Positions 8,423-18,244 of a DNA stretch of 64,000 nt are shown here, one piece after another. The notes under the pieces were generated by a model. It did no database searches. It had not been told where the DNA came from and saw only the letters and a program-made list of their open reading frames with translations. Source of the DNA: Gammaproteobacteria bacterium (GTDB lineage Bacteria > Pseudomonadota > Gammaproteobacteria > Steroidobacterales > Foliamicaceae); contig VXSK01000002.1 of assembly GCA_009838035.1 (NCBI GenBank), positions 310,001 through 374,000 on the forward strand, read 5' to 3'. The position numbers and the translations under genes were made by a program. Position 1 is the stretch's first letter, and every line of letters begins with the position of its first letter.

Positions 8423-9045
8423 TTCTTCTCTCCCTCAAGTGCCGCGACCTCTTTCTTGAGCATCGCGATGAGCATGCTTTCGTAGAAGCCGCTGTTCGAT
8501 TCCTCCGCCGCCTCGAGAAACACCATGAGTTCCTCCGGGTCGATGGTCACGTCGCAGCCCGCGAAAGCGCCATCCAGAGCGTAGCGCGTGAATCCGACCT
8601 GTCCCGCAAGCCGGCCGTATTGCGCGGAACGCCGAAACAGGCTGCCCGCCCGGCATACGTCTTTCCTGGCCTTGTTGATTCCCAGAAAATGCAGGTAGCC
8701 GTTAACGAACAGCGCCTGCGGATAGTCCGCTGCAATGGCCGCTTCGCGATGCGGGTAGGCCTTCTCGCCCTGCCCGCTGTACCCGTACACCCGCGCCAGC
8801 TGATACCTCAGCCGCGGATTGCCGGGATCGTCCTCCACCGCCGCCTCGCAGGCCGCCATGGCCCCGGCGAAGTCCATGTCCTGCTGCGACACGCCCGGCG
8901 CCACCGAATACGGATCGTCGCCGTGCGAAGCCTCGATATCGCAGGGCGTGACTTCCTGCGAGTACGTCGAGGTGTCCCACTCAAGGGTTTCAGCCGAAGC
9001 TCCTGCGGCAACAAGCATTCCGCAGGCTAACCAGCTTGCTCTCAT
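8419..9045 (-). CDS. Secreted four-cysteine TPR/SEL1-like protein, paralogue B
   Basis: A 208-residue protein with a signal peptide (MRASWLACGMLVAAGASAE). After the signal it aligns without large gaps to paralogue A: shared ETLEWD, YSQ-VTPCD, VAPGVSQ, AACEAAV, NPRLRYQLARVY, PQALFV-GY, CRAG, RRSA-YGRLA-QVGF and YALDG. The four Cys are in the same places. The pair is a tandem gene duplication. It lies 29 nt downstream of the amidohydrolase and may belong to the same transcript. No function can be assigned. Confidence 0.75.
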   Translation of the reverse strand: MRASWLACGMLVAAGASAETLEWDTSTYSQEVTPCDIEASHGDDPYSVAPGVSQQDMDFAGAMAACEAAVEDDPGNPRLRYQLARVYGYSGQGEKAYPHREAAIAADYPQALFVNGYLHFLGINKARKDVCRAGSLFRRSAQYGRLAGQVGFTRYALDGAFAGCDVTIDPEELMVFLEAAEESNSGFYESMLIAMLKKEVAALEGEKK

Positions 9046-9074
9046 ATTTCCTCCTCCGGATGGGTGCGGTTGCG

Positions 9075-10490
9075 CTAGTGAACGGGCATGAGCCGGCCGC
9101 GCGCGATGACGCGGTCGATCGTCCTGGTATTGCGAATGTCGGTTACCGGGTTGGCGTCCAGCAACACGAGGTCGGCGCGCATTCCCGGGGCAATCGCACC
9201 CATTTCATCCTCAAGCGAGAAGAACTTCGCCGGCTGAACCGTGGCGGCGCCCAGGGCGTCGAGTGGCGTCAGCCCGGCGGCCACCAGCACCTCCAGTTCG
9301 TTGTGCAGGCTGTACCCGGGAATGGCGAGCGCTATCGGCGTGTCCGTGCCCGCGCCGACCGGCACGCCGGCTTCGTGCATGCGGGCGATCATGTCCAGCG
9401 TGTACTGCGCGACGGTGAGATCGCGCTGCGCCGGGTCCCGGCTGACCCACGGCGAGGGCGAAGGACCGCTCCATTCGTCCTGCACCGCCTGCGGTATTCC
9501 GGCGAGCGCCACCGGCCAGTCGTCCCGGTCGAATACGGGAAACATGGAAAGCGCGTTCAGGCGCGCCGTCGGAACCTGAATGGTGTTTCGCAGCGTTCCC
9601 AGAACTTCGGCGCATTGCGCTTCATCGAAAGCGGCGATCGCTGCCCTGCGCTGCAGGCTGTGCAGGAACGTGCGCAGCTTCATGCCGGAGCTTTCTTCAC
9701 CTGCCGACAGTTGCTGCCGGCGCGTTTCGAGCAGCCCGTCGGAGTTTGCGGCGCAGTCCAGCTCGACATTCCGCAGGTGCTCCATCGAGTTCACATGCGG
9801 GCCGGCCGTGGAGGCGCGCATGGAAAGGGGCACGTGGGCGGCAATCGGCAGGCCGTGCGTCCCCGCCGCCTCGACCAACGCCGCAAACACTTCTGGGCTG
9901 ACCATCTCGTAGATCTTGATGAAGTCCACGCCCTGCGACTTGAGTTCCGCGACCCTGGAACGGGCGGTCCCGGCCTCCGGGTTGGGGACGCCAATTTCCG
10001 GCGCGTCGATCCCGTCGTAAACCACCGTAGTGCCGTCAAGCAACGGTCCGCTGAAGAACACCCGCGGCGCAACCGCGCCTTCCGCGCGCATGCGCTCCAC
10101 CACGGGCGCCATCCTCTCCATCAACCCGCCGGTATCGCGCACGCTGGTGATTCCGTAACGGATGAACATCTCCGGCATCGTGGCCGTGAACCGCTCGTCG
10201 AAGGTCAGGTGAACGTGCATGTCCCACAAACCCGGAATCAGGAACTTGCCCGTGCCGTCAATCACTTCGTAGGCGCCGCTGAAATATGTGGAATCGGCAG
10301 GACCGACCAGCACGATCCGGTCGCCGTCGATGAGCACCGTTTGTTCCGGCCGCTCACCGGACACGGCATCGATCACGGTAACGTTACTGATCGCAATGCC
10401 GGATTGAGGACCCTCGGGCGCGGGCGCGCAGGCCCCGGCGGCCAGCAGGATCGGCACGACGCCGGCAACGAGCCTGGCTCGCGCATTCAT
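9075..10490 (-). CDS. Lipoprotein metal-dependent amidohydrolase
   Basis: A 471-residue amidohydrolase-superfamily protein. The N-terminus is a lipoprotein-like signal ending LLAAGAC (Cys21). The barrel carries the expected metal set: HVH in PGLWDMHVHL, KIYE (candidate carbamylated Lys), AAHVP, MEHLRN and GTDTP. The final part (GMRADLVLLDANP) is the usual imidazolonepropionase-like small domain. The longer open frame upstream lies inside pgsA, so the ATG at 10490 is chosen; it overlaps the pgsA stop (ATGA). Likely a periplasmic, membrane-anchored hydrolase of a cyclic amide or peptide-like substrate, which is not identifiable. Confidence 0.87.
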   Translation of the reverse strand: MNARARLVAGVVPILLAAGACAPAPEGPQSGIAISNVTVIDAVSGERPEQTVLIDGDRIVLVGPADSTYFSGAYEVIDGTGKFLIPGLWDMHVHLTFDERFTATMPEMFIRYGITSVRDTGGLMERMAPVVERMRAEGAVAPRVFFSGPLLDGTTVVYDGIDAPEIGVPNPEAGTARSRVAELKSQGVDFIKIYEMVSPEVFAALVEAAGTHGLPIAAHVPLSMRASTAGPHVNSMEHLRNVELDCAANSDGLLETRRQQLSAGEESSGMKLRTFLHSLQRRAAIAAFDEAQCAEVLGTLRNTIQVPTARLNALSMFPVFDRDDWPVALAGIPQAVQDEWSGPSPSPWVSRDPAQRDLTVAQYTLDMIARMHEAGVPVGAGTDTPIALAIPGYSLHNELEVLVAAGLTPLDALGAATVQPAKFFSLEDEMGAIAPGMRADLVLLDANPVTDIRNTRTIDRVIARGRLMPVH

Positions 10491-11047
10491 GAGGCGGAGG
10501 TGCTGCGCATGGCCGTCCTGGCCCGGAACATGTACAGGGCGCCCGTGAGCAGGGTCAGCGCCGCCGAAAGGAGCAGCAGTACATATCCGAATTCGTACAT
10601 CGGCAGTAACCACAGCGGTTTTTCGTACAGCATGCAGGCCAGCGCCACCATCTGCCCGATGGACTTGTACTTGGCCAGGCGGATTACGTTCACCCGGCCC
10701 CGCTGACCGAGCGCCGCCATCCATTCCCGCAGCGCCGAGACGGCCACCTCCCGGCCGATGATCACGATCGCCACCAGCGCCAGCACCATCCCGGGGTTGG
10801 CCTGAACCAGCAGCAGCAGCGCCGCGATGACCAGCAGCTTGTCCGCCACGGGATCCAGGAAAGCCCCGAAACGCGATCCCTGGTCGAAGCGCCTCGCCAC
10901 CCAGCCGTCCGCCCAATCGGTGAGCGCGGCCGCGCCGAACACCAGGCCGGCAACCGGGTGCGCCCAGGGATACGGCAGGTAGTAAAGGGCCACGATGCTG
11001 GGCATGGCGGCGACCCGGAACCACGTCAGGATGATCGCGAGGTTCAT
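10487..11047 (-). CDS. pgsA: CDP-diacylglycerol--glycerol-3-phosphate 3-phosphatidyltransferase
   Basis: A 186-residue multi-spanning CDP-alcohol phosphatidyltransferase. It contains the signature DWADGWVARRFDQG-x7-DPVADK, matching D-x2-DG-x2-AR-x8-G-x3-D-x3-D. It makes phosphatidylglycerol phosphate at the inner membrane, the first committed step to phosphatidylglycerol and cardiolipin. The ATG at 11047 (MNLAIILTWFR) matches the usual PgsA N-terminus better than the upstream start at 11077. It follows uvrC, as in E. coli. Confidence 0.93.
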   Translation of the reverse strand: MNLAIILTWFRVAAMPSIVALYYLPYPWAHPVAGLVFGAAALTDWADGWVARRFDQGSRFGAFLDPVADKLLVIAALLLLVQANPGMVLALVAIVIIGREVAVSALREWMAALGQRGRVNVIRLAKYKSIGQMVALACMLYEKPLWLLPMYEFGYVLLLLSAALTLLTGALYMFRARTAMRSTSAS

Positions 11048-11088
11048 GCCGCCACTATAGCCAATTCGCCCCCGCACCGGCTCATGGA

Positions 11089-12915
11089 TCAGTGCAGCGC
11101 GCCGTAGATTCTTTGCGCAAGTTCCGGGCCGATTCCGGGCAGCTTGCGCAAATCCTCCACGGGAGCGGCCTCGACGCCGCGCAATCCGCCGAAATGCCGC
11201 AGAAGCTGGCGCCGGCGCTTCGGCCCCAGCCCCGGCACTTCCTCCAGAACCGACGACTTGCGCGCGCCGTGGCGGCGCCGGCGGTGGCCTTCCAGCGCAA
11301 AGCGGTGGGCTTCGTCGCGTATTCGCGCAATCAGTTTCAGCGCCGCGGAGCCCGACCCGGGAATCAATGGCCGGGCGAGATCCGGCATGTAGATACGCTC
11401 GCGGCCCTCGCGGCGCCCGAAACCCTTGGCCACGGCCGCCACCGGCATGCTCGACAGCCCCAACGCTTCCAGTTCGGCGCGCGCCGCGTTCAGTTGTCCG
11501 CGACCGCCATCGATCAGCAGCAGCTCCGGCAGCGGCGATTCTTCCCGTACCAGCCGGCCGTAGCGCCGGCGCACGGCCTCGGCAATGGCGCCGTAGTCGT
11601 CGCCGCTATCGGCGCCGCGGATATTGAACCGCCGGTACTCGGAACGGCTGGCGCCCTCGGGCGAGAAGACCACGCAGGACGCAACCGGCGACTCGCCGCC
11701 GGTGTGGCTGATGTCGAAGCACTCGATTCGCTCCGGCGGGCGCATCAGGCGGAGTTCCCTGGCCAGTGCCTTCAACTGGGAAGCGAGTCCCCGCGCGCCC
11801 GCAGCCTGCTGCAGCGCCCCGGCGTCCGCGTTCCTGCGCGCCAGTTCGACCCAGCGCCGGCGCCATCCGCGCACGTTCCAGCGCACCGCCACCCGGTGGC
11901 CGCTCTGCATACCCAGCGCGCTCTCCAGCAGGTCCCGCCGGCTGACCGGTCCGCCGGAGATGACTTCCCGCGGCGCGCCGCGCTCGAAGTAATGCTGCGA
12001 AATGAAGGCGCCCAGAACTTCGCCGGATTCGACGCCGGGCACGACCCGCGGAAAGAAGAGCCGGCTGCCGGTCAGCGTGCCGCGCCGGATCCACAACACG
12101 GCCACGCAGAAGACGCCGCCGCTTTCGGCCACTGCGACCACGTCCAGGTTGCGCGCCGCGCCGCCCGCCACCGACTGGCTGGCCTGTATCCGCTGAAGCG
12201 CGGCCACCCGGTCGCGCAGCAGCGCCGCGCGTTCGTAATCCAGTTCCTCCGCCGCACGCTCCATGCGCCCCAGCAGGTCCTCCAGCACCGCTTCGTTCTT
12301 GCCTTCCAGGAACAAGAGCGCCTGGCTTGCGTCGGCGGCATATTCCTCTTCGCTCACCAGACCCACGCAGGGCGCCGTGCAACGGTCCAGCTGATACTGC
12401 AGGCAGGGCCGCTCGCGGTAGCGGAAATAGGAGTCCTCGCACAGCCGAATCCGGAACAGCTTCTGCGCCTGGCCCAGCGCGCTGCGCACCGCCGCGGCGT
12501 TGGAATAAGGGCCCAGGTAACGGCCCTTGCCGCGCCGCGCGCCGCGATGAAATGCAAAGCGCGGAAACGGGTCGCGGGTGGTCGCGTAGATGTACGGATA
12601 ACTCTTGTCGTCGCGCAGATAGATGTTGAACCGCGGCTTGTGACGCTTGATCAGGTTGCATTCCAGCAGCAACGCTTCCTGCTCCGTCTCCGTGACGGTC
12701 ACTTCCACCCGCCGGGTGCGGTTCATCAGTTTCTGAATGCGCGGCTGATGGCTGCGCGATCCGAAGTACGACGCGACACGGCGCCTGAGGTTCTTGGCCT
12801 TGCCCACGTATAGAACGGCATTCTTGCCGTCCAGCATCCGGTAGACGCCGCAGCTTCGGGTCAGGCTCTCGAGGAATTTCCCCGGATTGAAGTCTTCTGT
12901 CCTATCGGCGCCCAT
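11089..12915 (-). CDS. uvrC: UvrABC excinuclease subunit C
   Basis: UvrC of about 608 residues. The N-terminal GIY-YIG nuclease domain is seen as GVYRMLDGKNAVLYVGKAKNL. Next comes a Cys-containing segment (CLQYQLDRCTAPCVG), a UVR motif (RMERAAEELDYERAALLRDR), the RNase H-like C-terminal nuclease (ECFDISHTGGESPVAS, DGGRGQL) and paired helix-hairpin-helix motifs at the end. It makes the dual incisions in nucleotide excision repair. The frame is open to a TTG at 12945 next to the DAHP synthase stop; the first ATG is at 12915, so the exact start is uncertain. Confidence 0.95.
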   Translation of the reverse strand: MGADRTEDFNPGKFLESLTRSCGVYRMLDGKNAVLYVGKAKNLRRRVASYFGSRSHQPRIQKLMNRTRRVEVTVTETEQEALLLECNLIKRHKPRFNIYLRDDKSYPYIYATTRDPFPRFAFHRGARRGKGRYLGPYSNAAAVRSALGQAQKLFRIRLCEDSYFRYRERPCLQYQLDRCTAPCVGLVSEEEYAADASQALLFLEGKNEAVLEDLLGRMERAAEELDYERAALLRDRVAALQRIQASQSVAGGAARNLDVVAVAESGGVFCVAVLWIRRGTLTGSRLFFPRVVPGVESGEVLGAFISQHYFERGAPREVISGGPVSRRDLLESALGMQSGHRVAVRWNVRGWRRRWVELARRNADAGALQQAAGARGLASQLKALARELRLMRPPERIECFDISHTGGESPVASCVVFSPEGASRSEYRRFNIRGADSGDDYGAIAEAVRRRYGRLVREESPLPELLLIDGGRGQLNAARAELEALGLSSMPVAAVAKGFGRREGRERIYMPDLARPLIPGSGSAALKLIARIRDEAHRFALEGHRRRRHGARKSSVLEEVPGLGPKRRRQLLRHFGGLRGVEAAPVEDLRKLPGIGPELAQRIYGALH

Positions 12916-12945
12916 CGGCACCGATATTAGTGTGCTGTCCGGCAA

Positions 12946-14310
12946 CTAGGCAGCCGCCTGTTGCGTGATCAGCATGGCCAGTTCCATCGCCTGCTCGTAA
13001 TTCAGGCGCGGATCGACCTGAGTGCGGTAGCTCCTGTCGAGATCGCCCTCGTTCAGCCCCCGCGCTCCGCCCACGCATTCGGTGACGTTCTCGCCGGTCA
13101 GTTCCAGGTGCACGCCGCCGAGGACGGTGCCGGCGCTCGAATGCAGTTCGAACGCCTGCCGCAATTCCGCTTCGATGTTCTCGAGCCGGCGCGTCTTGCG
13201 GCCGTTGGACGCTGTTTCAGTATTGCCGTGCATGGGGTCGCACATCCACAGGACCCGTGCGCCGGCGCGCTGCACCGCATCGATCAGGGGCGGCAGAACC
13301 TCGCCGACCTTGCCCGCGCCCATGCGGTGGATCAGCGTTATGCGTCCCGGCTGGTTGTCCGGATTCAGGATTCGGAGCAGTTCCAGCAGCCACTCCGGCG
13401 TCATCCCCGGGCCGATCTTGATCCCCATGGGATTGGCCACCCCGCGGAAGAACTCCACGTGCCCGCCGTCGGGTTGCGCCGTACGCATGCCGATCCAGGG
13501 GAAATGGGCGGTCAGGTCGTACCACAGTCCACGGTGATCCAGGAATCGAGTCTGGGACTGCTCGTAGTGCAGCAGCAGCCCCTCATGCGAGGTATAGAAA
13601 TCAGTGCGGCGCAGGCGGCTCAGGTCGCGTCCGGTGGAGTGCTCGATGAAATCCAGAGAGCGGGTAATCCGGTCCACGATTACTTCGTAAGCCTTGGACT
13701 GGGGAGAATGATTGACCCAGTCCAGGTCCCAGTTCTCCGGGTGATGCAGATCGGCGAACCCGCCGTCCACCAGCGAGCGGATGAAATTCAGCGTCAATGC
13801 GGCGCGCTCGTAGCCGCGCAGCAGCAGCCTGGGGTCCGGCTCCCGGTCGCCGGTCGTGAACGATTCCCGGTTGACCAGGTCGCCGCGGAAACTCGGCAGC
13901 GACACCTGCTGGCGCGATTCCACCGCCGCCGAACGCGGCTTGGCGTACTGCCCCGCCATGCGCCCGATCCGCACGATCGGCTTGCGCAGCCCGTAGCTCA
14001 GCACCAGGCTCATCTGCAGCAGAACCTTGAGCCGGCTCACGATGATGTCGGAAGTGCATTCCTCGAAGGTTTCGGCGCAGTCGCCGCCCTGCAGCACGAA
14101 GCTCTCGCCCCGCTGTGCCTCCGCGATGGCCTCGCGCAGCGACTCGACCTCCCAGCTGGTCACGATGGGCGGCAGCGCGGACAGCTCCTTCAGCGCCGCG
14201 TCCAGCGCCTCGGTGTTGCGGTATTCCGGCTGCTGCTGGGTTTCCCGGCCGAGCCAGCCGTCCGGACTCCACTCGTCCGTCGCCTGTTTGTCGGTCAGCG
14301 CAAAAGCCAT
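12946..14310 (-). CDS. Class II 3-deoxy-D-arabino-heptulosonate 7-phosphate (DAHP) synthase
   Basis: A 454-residue class II (plant/mycobacterial type) DAHP synthase. Visible family motifs are FVLQGGDCAETFEEC, RIGRMAGQYAKPRS, IHRMGAGKVGEVLPPL and LWMCDPMHGNT, which carry the metal- and phosphoenolpyruvate-binding residues. It condenses phosphoenolpyruvate and erythrose-4-phosphate to begin the shikimate pathway. It reads leftward towards uvrC and is divergent from nfeD across an 83-bp gap. No linked aro gene is present. Confidence 0.95.
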   Translation of the reverse strand: MAFALTDKQATDEWSPDGWLGRETQQQPEYRNTEALDAALKELSALPPIVTSWEVESLREAIAEAQRGESFVLQGGDCAETFEECTSDIIVSRLKVLLQMSLVLSYGLRKPIVRIGRMAGQYAKPRSAAVESRQQVSLPSFRGDLVNRESFTTGDREPDPRLLLRGYERAALTLNFIRSLVDGGFADLHHPENWDLDWVNHSPQSKAYEVIVDRITRSLDFIEHSTGRDLSRLRRTDFYTSHEGLLLHYEQSQTRFLDHRGLWYDLTAHFPWIGMRTAQPDGGHVEFFRGVANPMGIKIGPGMTPEWLLELLRILNPDNQPGRITLIHRMGAGKVGEVLPPLIDAVQRAGARVLWMCDPMHGNTETASNGRKTRRLENIEAELRQAFELHSSAGTVLGGVHLELTGENVTECVGGARGLNEGDLDRSYRTQVDPRLNYEQAMELAMLITQQAAA

Positions 14311-14393
14311 TTTTGGTCTCCCGTGCGGTTTTGCTGGGCGAACCCCGAATTCTAACGGCGAACACCCTTGCGTGCTATGATGCTACGCCCTTT

Positions 14394-15956
14394 ATGCAAG
14401 CACGTTCCAAAGCGCGCAGGTTCCTGTTTTCGTCCGCCTTGCTGGTCCTTGCGGGCGTATTTTTGTCGCGCGCGGGCCCGGCGCAGGACGCGCCGGACGA
14501 GCTTGTCGAAGAGGAGTCTTCGGGCCTGGCGCTGGTGCTTACGATCGACGACGCCATCAGCGTAGCGACCGCCGAATTTTTCATCACCAGCCTCGAGACC
14601 GCGCAGGAGCGCAATGCCAGAATCCTGGTTCTCGAACTGGACACGCCCGGCGGCCTGATGGTCGCGATGGAAGACATGATCAAGGCAATCCTGGCTTCCG
14701 ACGTGCCGGTGGCGGTGCACGTGACGCCGAGCGGAGCGAAGGCGGCCAGCGCGGGCACCTACATCCTCTACGCCAGCCATGTCGCCGCCATGAACCGCAC
14801 GACTACGCTGGGCGCCGCGACACCGGTGAGCATGGGCCAGGCCGGCGGCGCGGCCGCGTCCATCGGGGCGGTTCTGCTCGACGAACACGAAACGGCCGAC
14901 GGCGAAGGCGATGAGACGGGCGAATCGCAGGAAGAAGCGGGGGAAGATGCCGCCGGCGAAGACGGCGATTCCTCCGAAGACGCCGAAGAGCCTCCAGGCA
15001 GGACCGCGGAGGAAATCGACGCCGAAGCCATGAAGCGCAAGGTCGTCAACGACGCGGTGGCGCGGATACGCTCGCTCGCCAACCTGCGCGGGCGCAACGC
15101 CGACTGGGCCGAGCAGGCGGTGCGCGAGGGCGTGACGCTGGAGTCCGAGGAAGCGGTGGAAATGAACGTGGCCGACTTCATCGCCAACGATTTGACGGAA
15201 CTGCTTGAGAAGGCGGACGGTCGGGAAGTGGACGTGAACGGCGAGATGGTCCTCCTGCAAACGGCCGGAGCGGAGGTCGAGCGGCTGGAGCCCGACTGGC
15301 GCACCCGCTTCCTGTCGATCCTGACCAACCCGAACGTGGCTTACCTGCTGCTGATCGTCGGTCTTTACGGACTGCTGCTGGAAGGTTATAACCCCGGCAC
15401 ATGGATACCGGGAGTCATCGGGGCCATCAGCCTGCTGCTGGCGGCCTACGCGCTGAGCATATTGCCGGTCAATTACGCGGGGCTTGCGCTCATGGCTTTG
15501 GGGGTGGGCCTTATCGTTGCGGAATCCATTACGCCCAGCTTCGGCGTGATGGGATTTGGAGGAGTCGTGGCATTCGTTGTTGGATCGATCATTCTGTTTG
15601 ACACCGGCATTCCCGGATTCGAGGCGCCGCTGCGCGTGATCGGGGGCGTGGGGCTGGCAGCCGGGCTGCTCATGTTCGGCCTGGTCGTGGTGCTGGCCCG
15701 CAGCCGGCGCCGGCCTGTGGTCAGCGGGGCGGAAAGCCTGGTGGGCCGGAGAGCCGTGGTCCTGGAGGATTTTGAAAGCGCCGGGCCGGTGCTGGTTCAG
15801 GGCGAGCGCTGGCATGCCACCAGCGAGTCACCGGTCAGGAAAGGCCAGGAACTTTACGTGCAGTCGGTGGACCGGCTGCGGCTGGAAATCGGCGATTCGC
15901 CGCCTGCGCGCGAGGCGCGTCCAAACTTATTCTCTTTGTTGAAGAAAACGGGATAA
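14394..15956 (+). CDS. NfeD-type membrane serine protease (ClpP-class)
   Basis: A 520-residue NfeD1b-type protein: signal sequence (about 1-30), ClpP-like protease domain with likely nucleophile Ser119 in KAASAGTYI and a partner Lys in [10 protein letters not shown] (about 216), four or more membrane spans (about 300-430) and a C-terminal OB-fold-like domain. An acidic insertion (about residues 163-205, rich in Glu, Asp and Gly) splits the protease domain. In archaeal homologues the protease cleaves stomatin; here a slipin gene follows 10 nt downstream, the classic pairing. A TATGAT at 14376-14381 may be the -10, which would leave a very short leader. Confidence 0.9.
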   Translation: MQARSKARRFLFSSALLVLAGVFLSRAGPAQDAPDELVEEESSGLALVLTIDDAISVATAEFFITSLETAQERNARILVLELDTPGGLMVAMEDMIKAILASDVPVAVHVTPSGAKAASAGTYILYASHVAAMNRTTTLGAATPVSMGQAGGAAASIGAVLLDEHETADGEGDETGESQEEAGEDAAGEDGDSSEDAEEPPGRTAEEIDAEAMKRKVVNDAVARIRSLANLRGRNADWAEQAVREGVTLESEEAVEMNVADFIANDLTELLEKADGREVDVNGEMVLLQTAGAEVERLEPDWRTRFLSILTNPNVAYLLLIVGLYGLLLEGYNPGTWIPGVIGAISLLLAAYALSILPVNYAGLALMALGVGLIVAESITPSFGVMGFGGVVAFVVGSIILFDTGIPGFEAPLRVIGGVGLAAGLLMFGLVVVLARSRRRPVVSGAESLVGRRAVVLEDFESAGPVLVQGERWHATSESPVRKGQELYVQSVDRLRLEIGDSPPAREARPNLFSLLKKTG

Positions 15957-15966
15957 GGAGTTAATA

Positions 15967-16719
15967 ATGTTGACTTATCTTATTGCGGGAATCATCGTTC
16001 TCGTACTCATAGTCGCCTCGGTGCGAATCCTCTCGGAGTACGAGCGCGGGGTGATTTTCCTGCTCGGCCGGTTCTGGAAGGTCAAGGGGCCGGGACTGAT
16101 CATCGTGATCCCGCTGGTCCAACGGATGGTTCGCGTGGACCTCCGCGTCATCGTGATGGACGTGCCCACCCAGGACGTGATCTCACGCGACAACGTATCG
16201 GTGAAAGTCAATGCGGTGGTGTATTTCCGTATCGTGGACCCCGAGCGGGCCATCATCCAGGTGGCGAACGTTTTCGAGGCCACCAGCCAGCTTGCGCAGA
16301 CAACCCTGCGCTCCGTGCTGGGCCAGCATGAACTGGACGAAATGCTGTCCGAACGCGACAAGCTCAACCAGGACATCCAGGTGATCCTCGATCAGCACAC
16401 CGACGCCTGGGGCATCAAGGTCTCGAATGTGGAGATCAAGCACGTCGACCTGGACGAGAGCATGATCCGGGCGATCGCCGCCCAGGCCGAGGCCGAGCGG
16501 GCCCGGCGCGCCAAGGTCATTCACGCCGAAGGCGAGAGTCAGGCTGCCGGACAATTGTCGGAAGCCGCGTCCAAACTGGCCGAACAGGGACAAGCCTTGC
16601 AGTTGCGTTACCTGCAAACGCTTACCGAGGTGGCGAATGAGGGCACTTCCACCATCGTGTTCCCGTTGCCGATAGACCTCATTGAGCCTCTGCTGAAGAT
16701 GGCCGGCAAGAAATCATGA
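15967..16719 (+). CDS. Slipin (SPFH/stomatin-family membrane protein)
   Basis: A 250-residue SPFH protein: one N-terminal membrane segment (residues 1-20), then the band-7 domain with [27 protein letters not shown]-type core ([18 protein letters not shown]) and [15 protein letters not shown]. The C-terminal part is an Ala/Glu-rich coiled coil ([20 protein letters not shown]). Such proteins form oligomeric membrane scaffolds and partner with NfeD proteases. AAGGAG at 15955-15960 is a good ribosome site. Its TGA overlaps the next ATG. Confidence 0.94.
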   Translation: MLTYLIAGIIVLVLIVASVRILSEYERGVIFLLGRFWKVKGPGLIIVIPLVQRMVRVDLRVIVMDVPTQDVISRDNVSVKVNAVVYFRIVDPERAIIQVANVFEATSQLAQTTLRSVLGQHELDEMLSERDKLNQDIQVILDQHTDAWGIKVSNVEIKHVDLDESMIRAIAAQAEAERARRAKVIHAEGESQAAGQLSEAASKLAEQGQALQLRYLQTLTEVANEGTSTIVFPLPIDLIEPLLKMAGKKS

Positions 16720-18146
16720 GTCGGGAATACGACATCATCGTAGTCGGCGCCGGTTCCGCCGGTTTGCCGGCGGCGATCTTCGCGGCCCAGGGCGGCGCCC
16801 GCGTTCTACAGATCGACGCCGACACGCGTGTCGGCGGGACGCTCTACTGGTCTTCCGGCCAGATCAGCGCCGCGGGCACGCGCCAGCAGGCTGCTTTGGG
16901 CATCGAGGACAGCGCCGAGGAGCACTACCAGGACGCCCAGCGCATCGCCTATGGCGGCATAGACCCGGTCCTCGGGCGGCTGGCCACAGGCGGCGCCGCG
17001 GAGACCCTGCACTGGCTCATGGACCTGGGACTCGAGCTGGCGCCGGAAACGCCCGTCGCGGGAATGGTGCACGAGCCCTATACGACGCGCCGTTACGTCT
17101 GGGGCCACGAGCAGGCCATTTCGATTCTCAAGGTGATCGAGCCGGTGCACCGGGAACTGGTGGCGTCGGGGGCGATCGACTTGCGGCTGCAGACCCGCAT
17201 GACCGGCCTGCTCACTTCCGCTTCCGGGGCCGTGGTCGGAATCAAGGCCCAATGCAACGGTCAGGAACTCGAATTCCGGGCGCCGAACGTGGCGCTGACC
17301 ACCGGCGGGTACGCCGCCAATCCCGAGCTGTGGAACGAAGTCACGCCCTACCCCCTGCATTCCCACTGCAACCCGTTTTCGCGGGGAGAAGGGATTATTG
17401 CGGCGCGCGACATCGGCGCCAGGATCGATCACACCGACCAGTTTCTGGCCACCTTCGCGGGCTTCCTGCAGGATCCGAACGACCCCTTGAGCGCCTGGTT
17501 CTTCCAGCTGGCGCCGGCCTACCGCGCGCCATGGGAAATATACGTGGACGGCCAGGGCAAGCGGTTTCTGCGCGAAGACCACCCGAGCATTCACTACAGC
17601 GAGACCTCGCTGTTGAAGCAGCCCGGCATGCGCATGGTCATCGTGTTCGACGAAGGCATACGCCAGAACGCACCGAGCATGACCGTTCTGGACAAACAGG
17701 GCCGCGACCTGCGCCCCGAGTTCAACACCCACCCCGCGTTCCAGAAGGCCGACTCCATCGAGGAACTGGCCGGCCGGTTCGATATCCCGCCGGAAAACCT
17801 CGCGGAAACGGTCGCGCGCTACAACGAAGCCGTCGATAATCACGAGGACCCCGACTACAATCGCCTGTTCCTGCCGCGCCGCATCGACCGAGCGCCGTTT
17901 TACGGCATTGAAGCGTTGGGCGTGACCGTGATCAGCCCCGGCGGCGTCAATGTCAACGGCGACCTGCAGGTCGTGGACGAATCCGACAAGCCGATCGGCG
18001 GCCTCTACGCGGCCGGTGAAATACTCGGCTTCACGCGCCTTTCGGGCGCCGCCTTCGTCGGCGGCATGTCGCTGATGCCGGCCATGACCTTCGGCCGCAT
18101 GATCGGCGAACAGACCGCCGCCCAATTGCAGGCCCGCGCCGCGTAA
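16716..18146 (+). CDS. FAD-dependent oxidoreductase (fumarate reductase/3-ketosteroid dehydrogenase-like)
   Basis: A 476-residue flavoprotein of the FAD_binding_2 family. The N-terminal dinucleotide fold reads [21 protein letters not shown] followed by an acidic residue in LQIDAD. The C-terminal FAD segment reads [19 protein letters not shown]. It lacks a signal peptide. Relatives reduce or dehydrogenate steroids, fumarate or similar unsaturated substrates; which applies here is not visible. The ATG overlaps the slipin stop (ATGA at 16716-16719), so it is probably co-translated. Confidence 0.87.
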   Translation: MSREYDIIVVGAGSAGLPAAIFAAQGGARVLQIDADTRVGGTLYWSSGQISAAGTRQQAALGIEDSAEEHYQDAQRIAYGGIDPVLGRLATGGAAETLHWLMDLGLELAPETPVAGMVHEPYTTRRYVWGHEQAISILKVIEPVHRELVASGAIDLRLQTRMTGLLTSASGAVVGIKAQCNGQELEFRAPNVALTTGGYAANPELWNEVTPYPLHSHCNPFSRGEGIIAARDIGARIDHTDQFLATFAGFLQDPNDPLSAWFFQLAPAYRAPWEIYVDGQGKRFLREDHPSIHYSETSLLKQPGMRMVIVFDEGIRQNAPSMTVLDKQGRDLRPEFNTHPAFQKADSIEELAGRFDIPPENLAETVARYNEAVDNHEDPDYNRLFLPRRIDRAPFYGIEALGVTVISPGGVNVNGDLQVVDESDKPIGGLYAAGEILGFTRLSGAAFVGGMSLMPAMTFGRMIGEQTAAQLQARAA

Positions 18147-18156
18147 AAGAGGGAGT

Positions 18157-18218
18157 GGGGGCACGTCCCCCTCGGCGCCGTCGACCTCACCTGGGAGCGA
18201 GGGCATCGCCCTCGCGGC
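18157..18218. repeat. Two adjacent hairpins; second is REP-like repeat copy 2
   Basis: The first hairpin is GGGGG-CACGT-CCCCC (18157-18171). The second, 18190-18218, has an 8-bp stem GCGAGGGC with GCCCTCGC (18197-18204 with 18208-18215) and shares its flanks CCTGGGAGCG and CGCGGC with the copy at 7772-7800. The site lies between two convergent genes, so it may act as a bidirectional transcription block, but it has no T-run. Confidence 0.55.
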
Positions 18219-18244
18219 GTCCCGCCCTCCGCCCCACGGCGTTA

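Noticed and set aside
9036-10706. Long plus-strand open frame over the amidohydrolase
   Set aside because: It is antisense to a clear amidohydrolase with full metal motifs; its protein is Arg/His/Gly-rich with no known motif, as expected for a GC-rich shadow frame.
11092-12813. Plus-strand 573-codon frame over uvrC
   Set aside because: Antisense shadow; uvrC carries GIY-YIG, UVR and helix-hairpin-helix motifs.
18157-18171. Rho-independent terminator
   Set aside because: A G5/C5 hairpin is present, but no T-tract follows on either strand.
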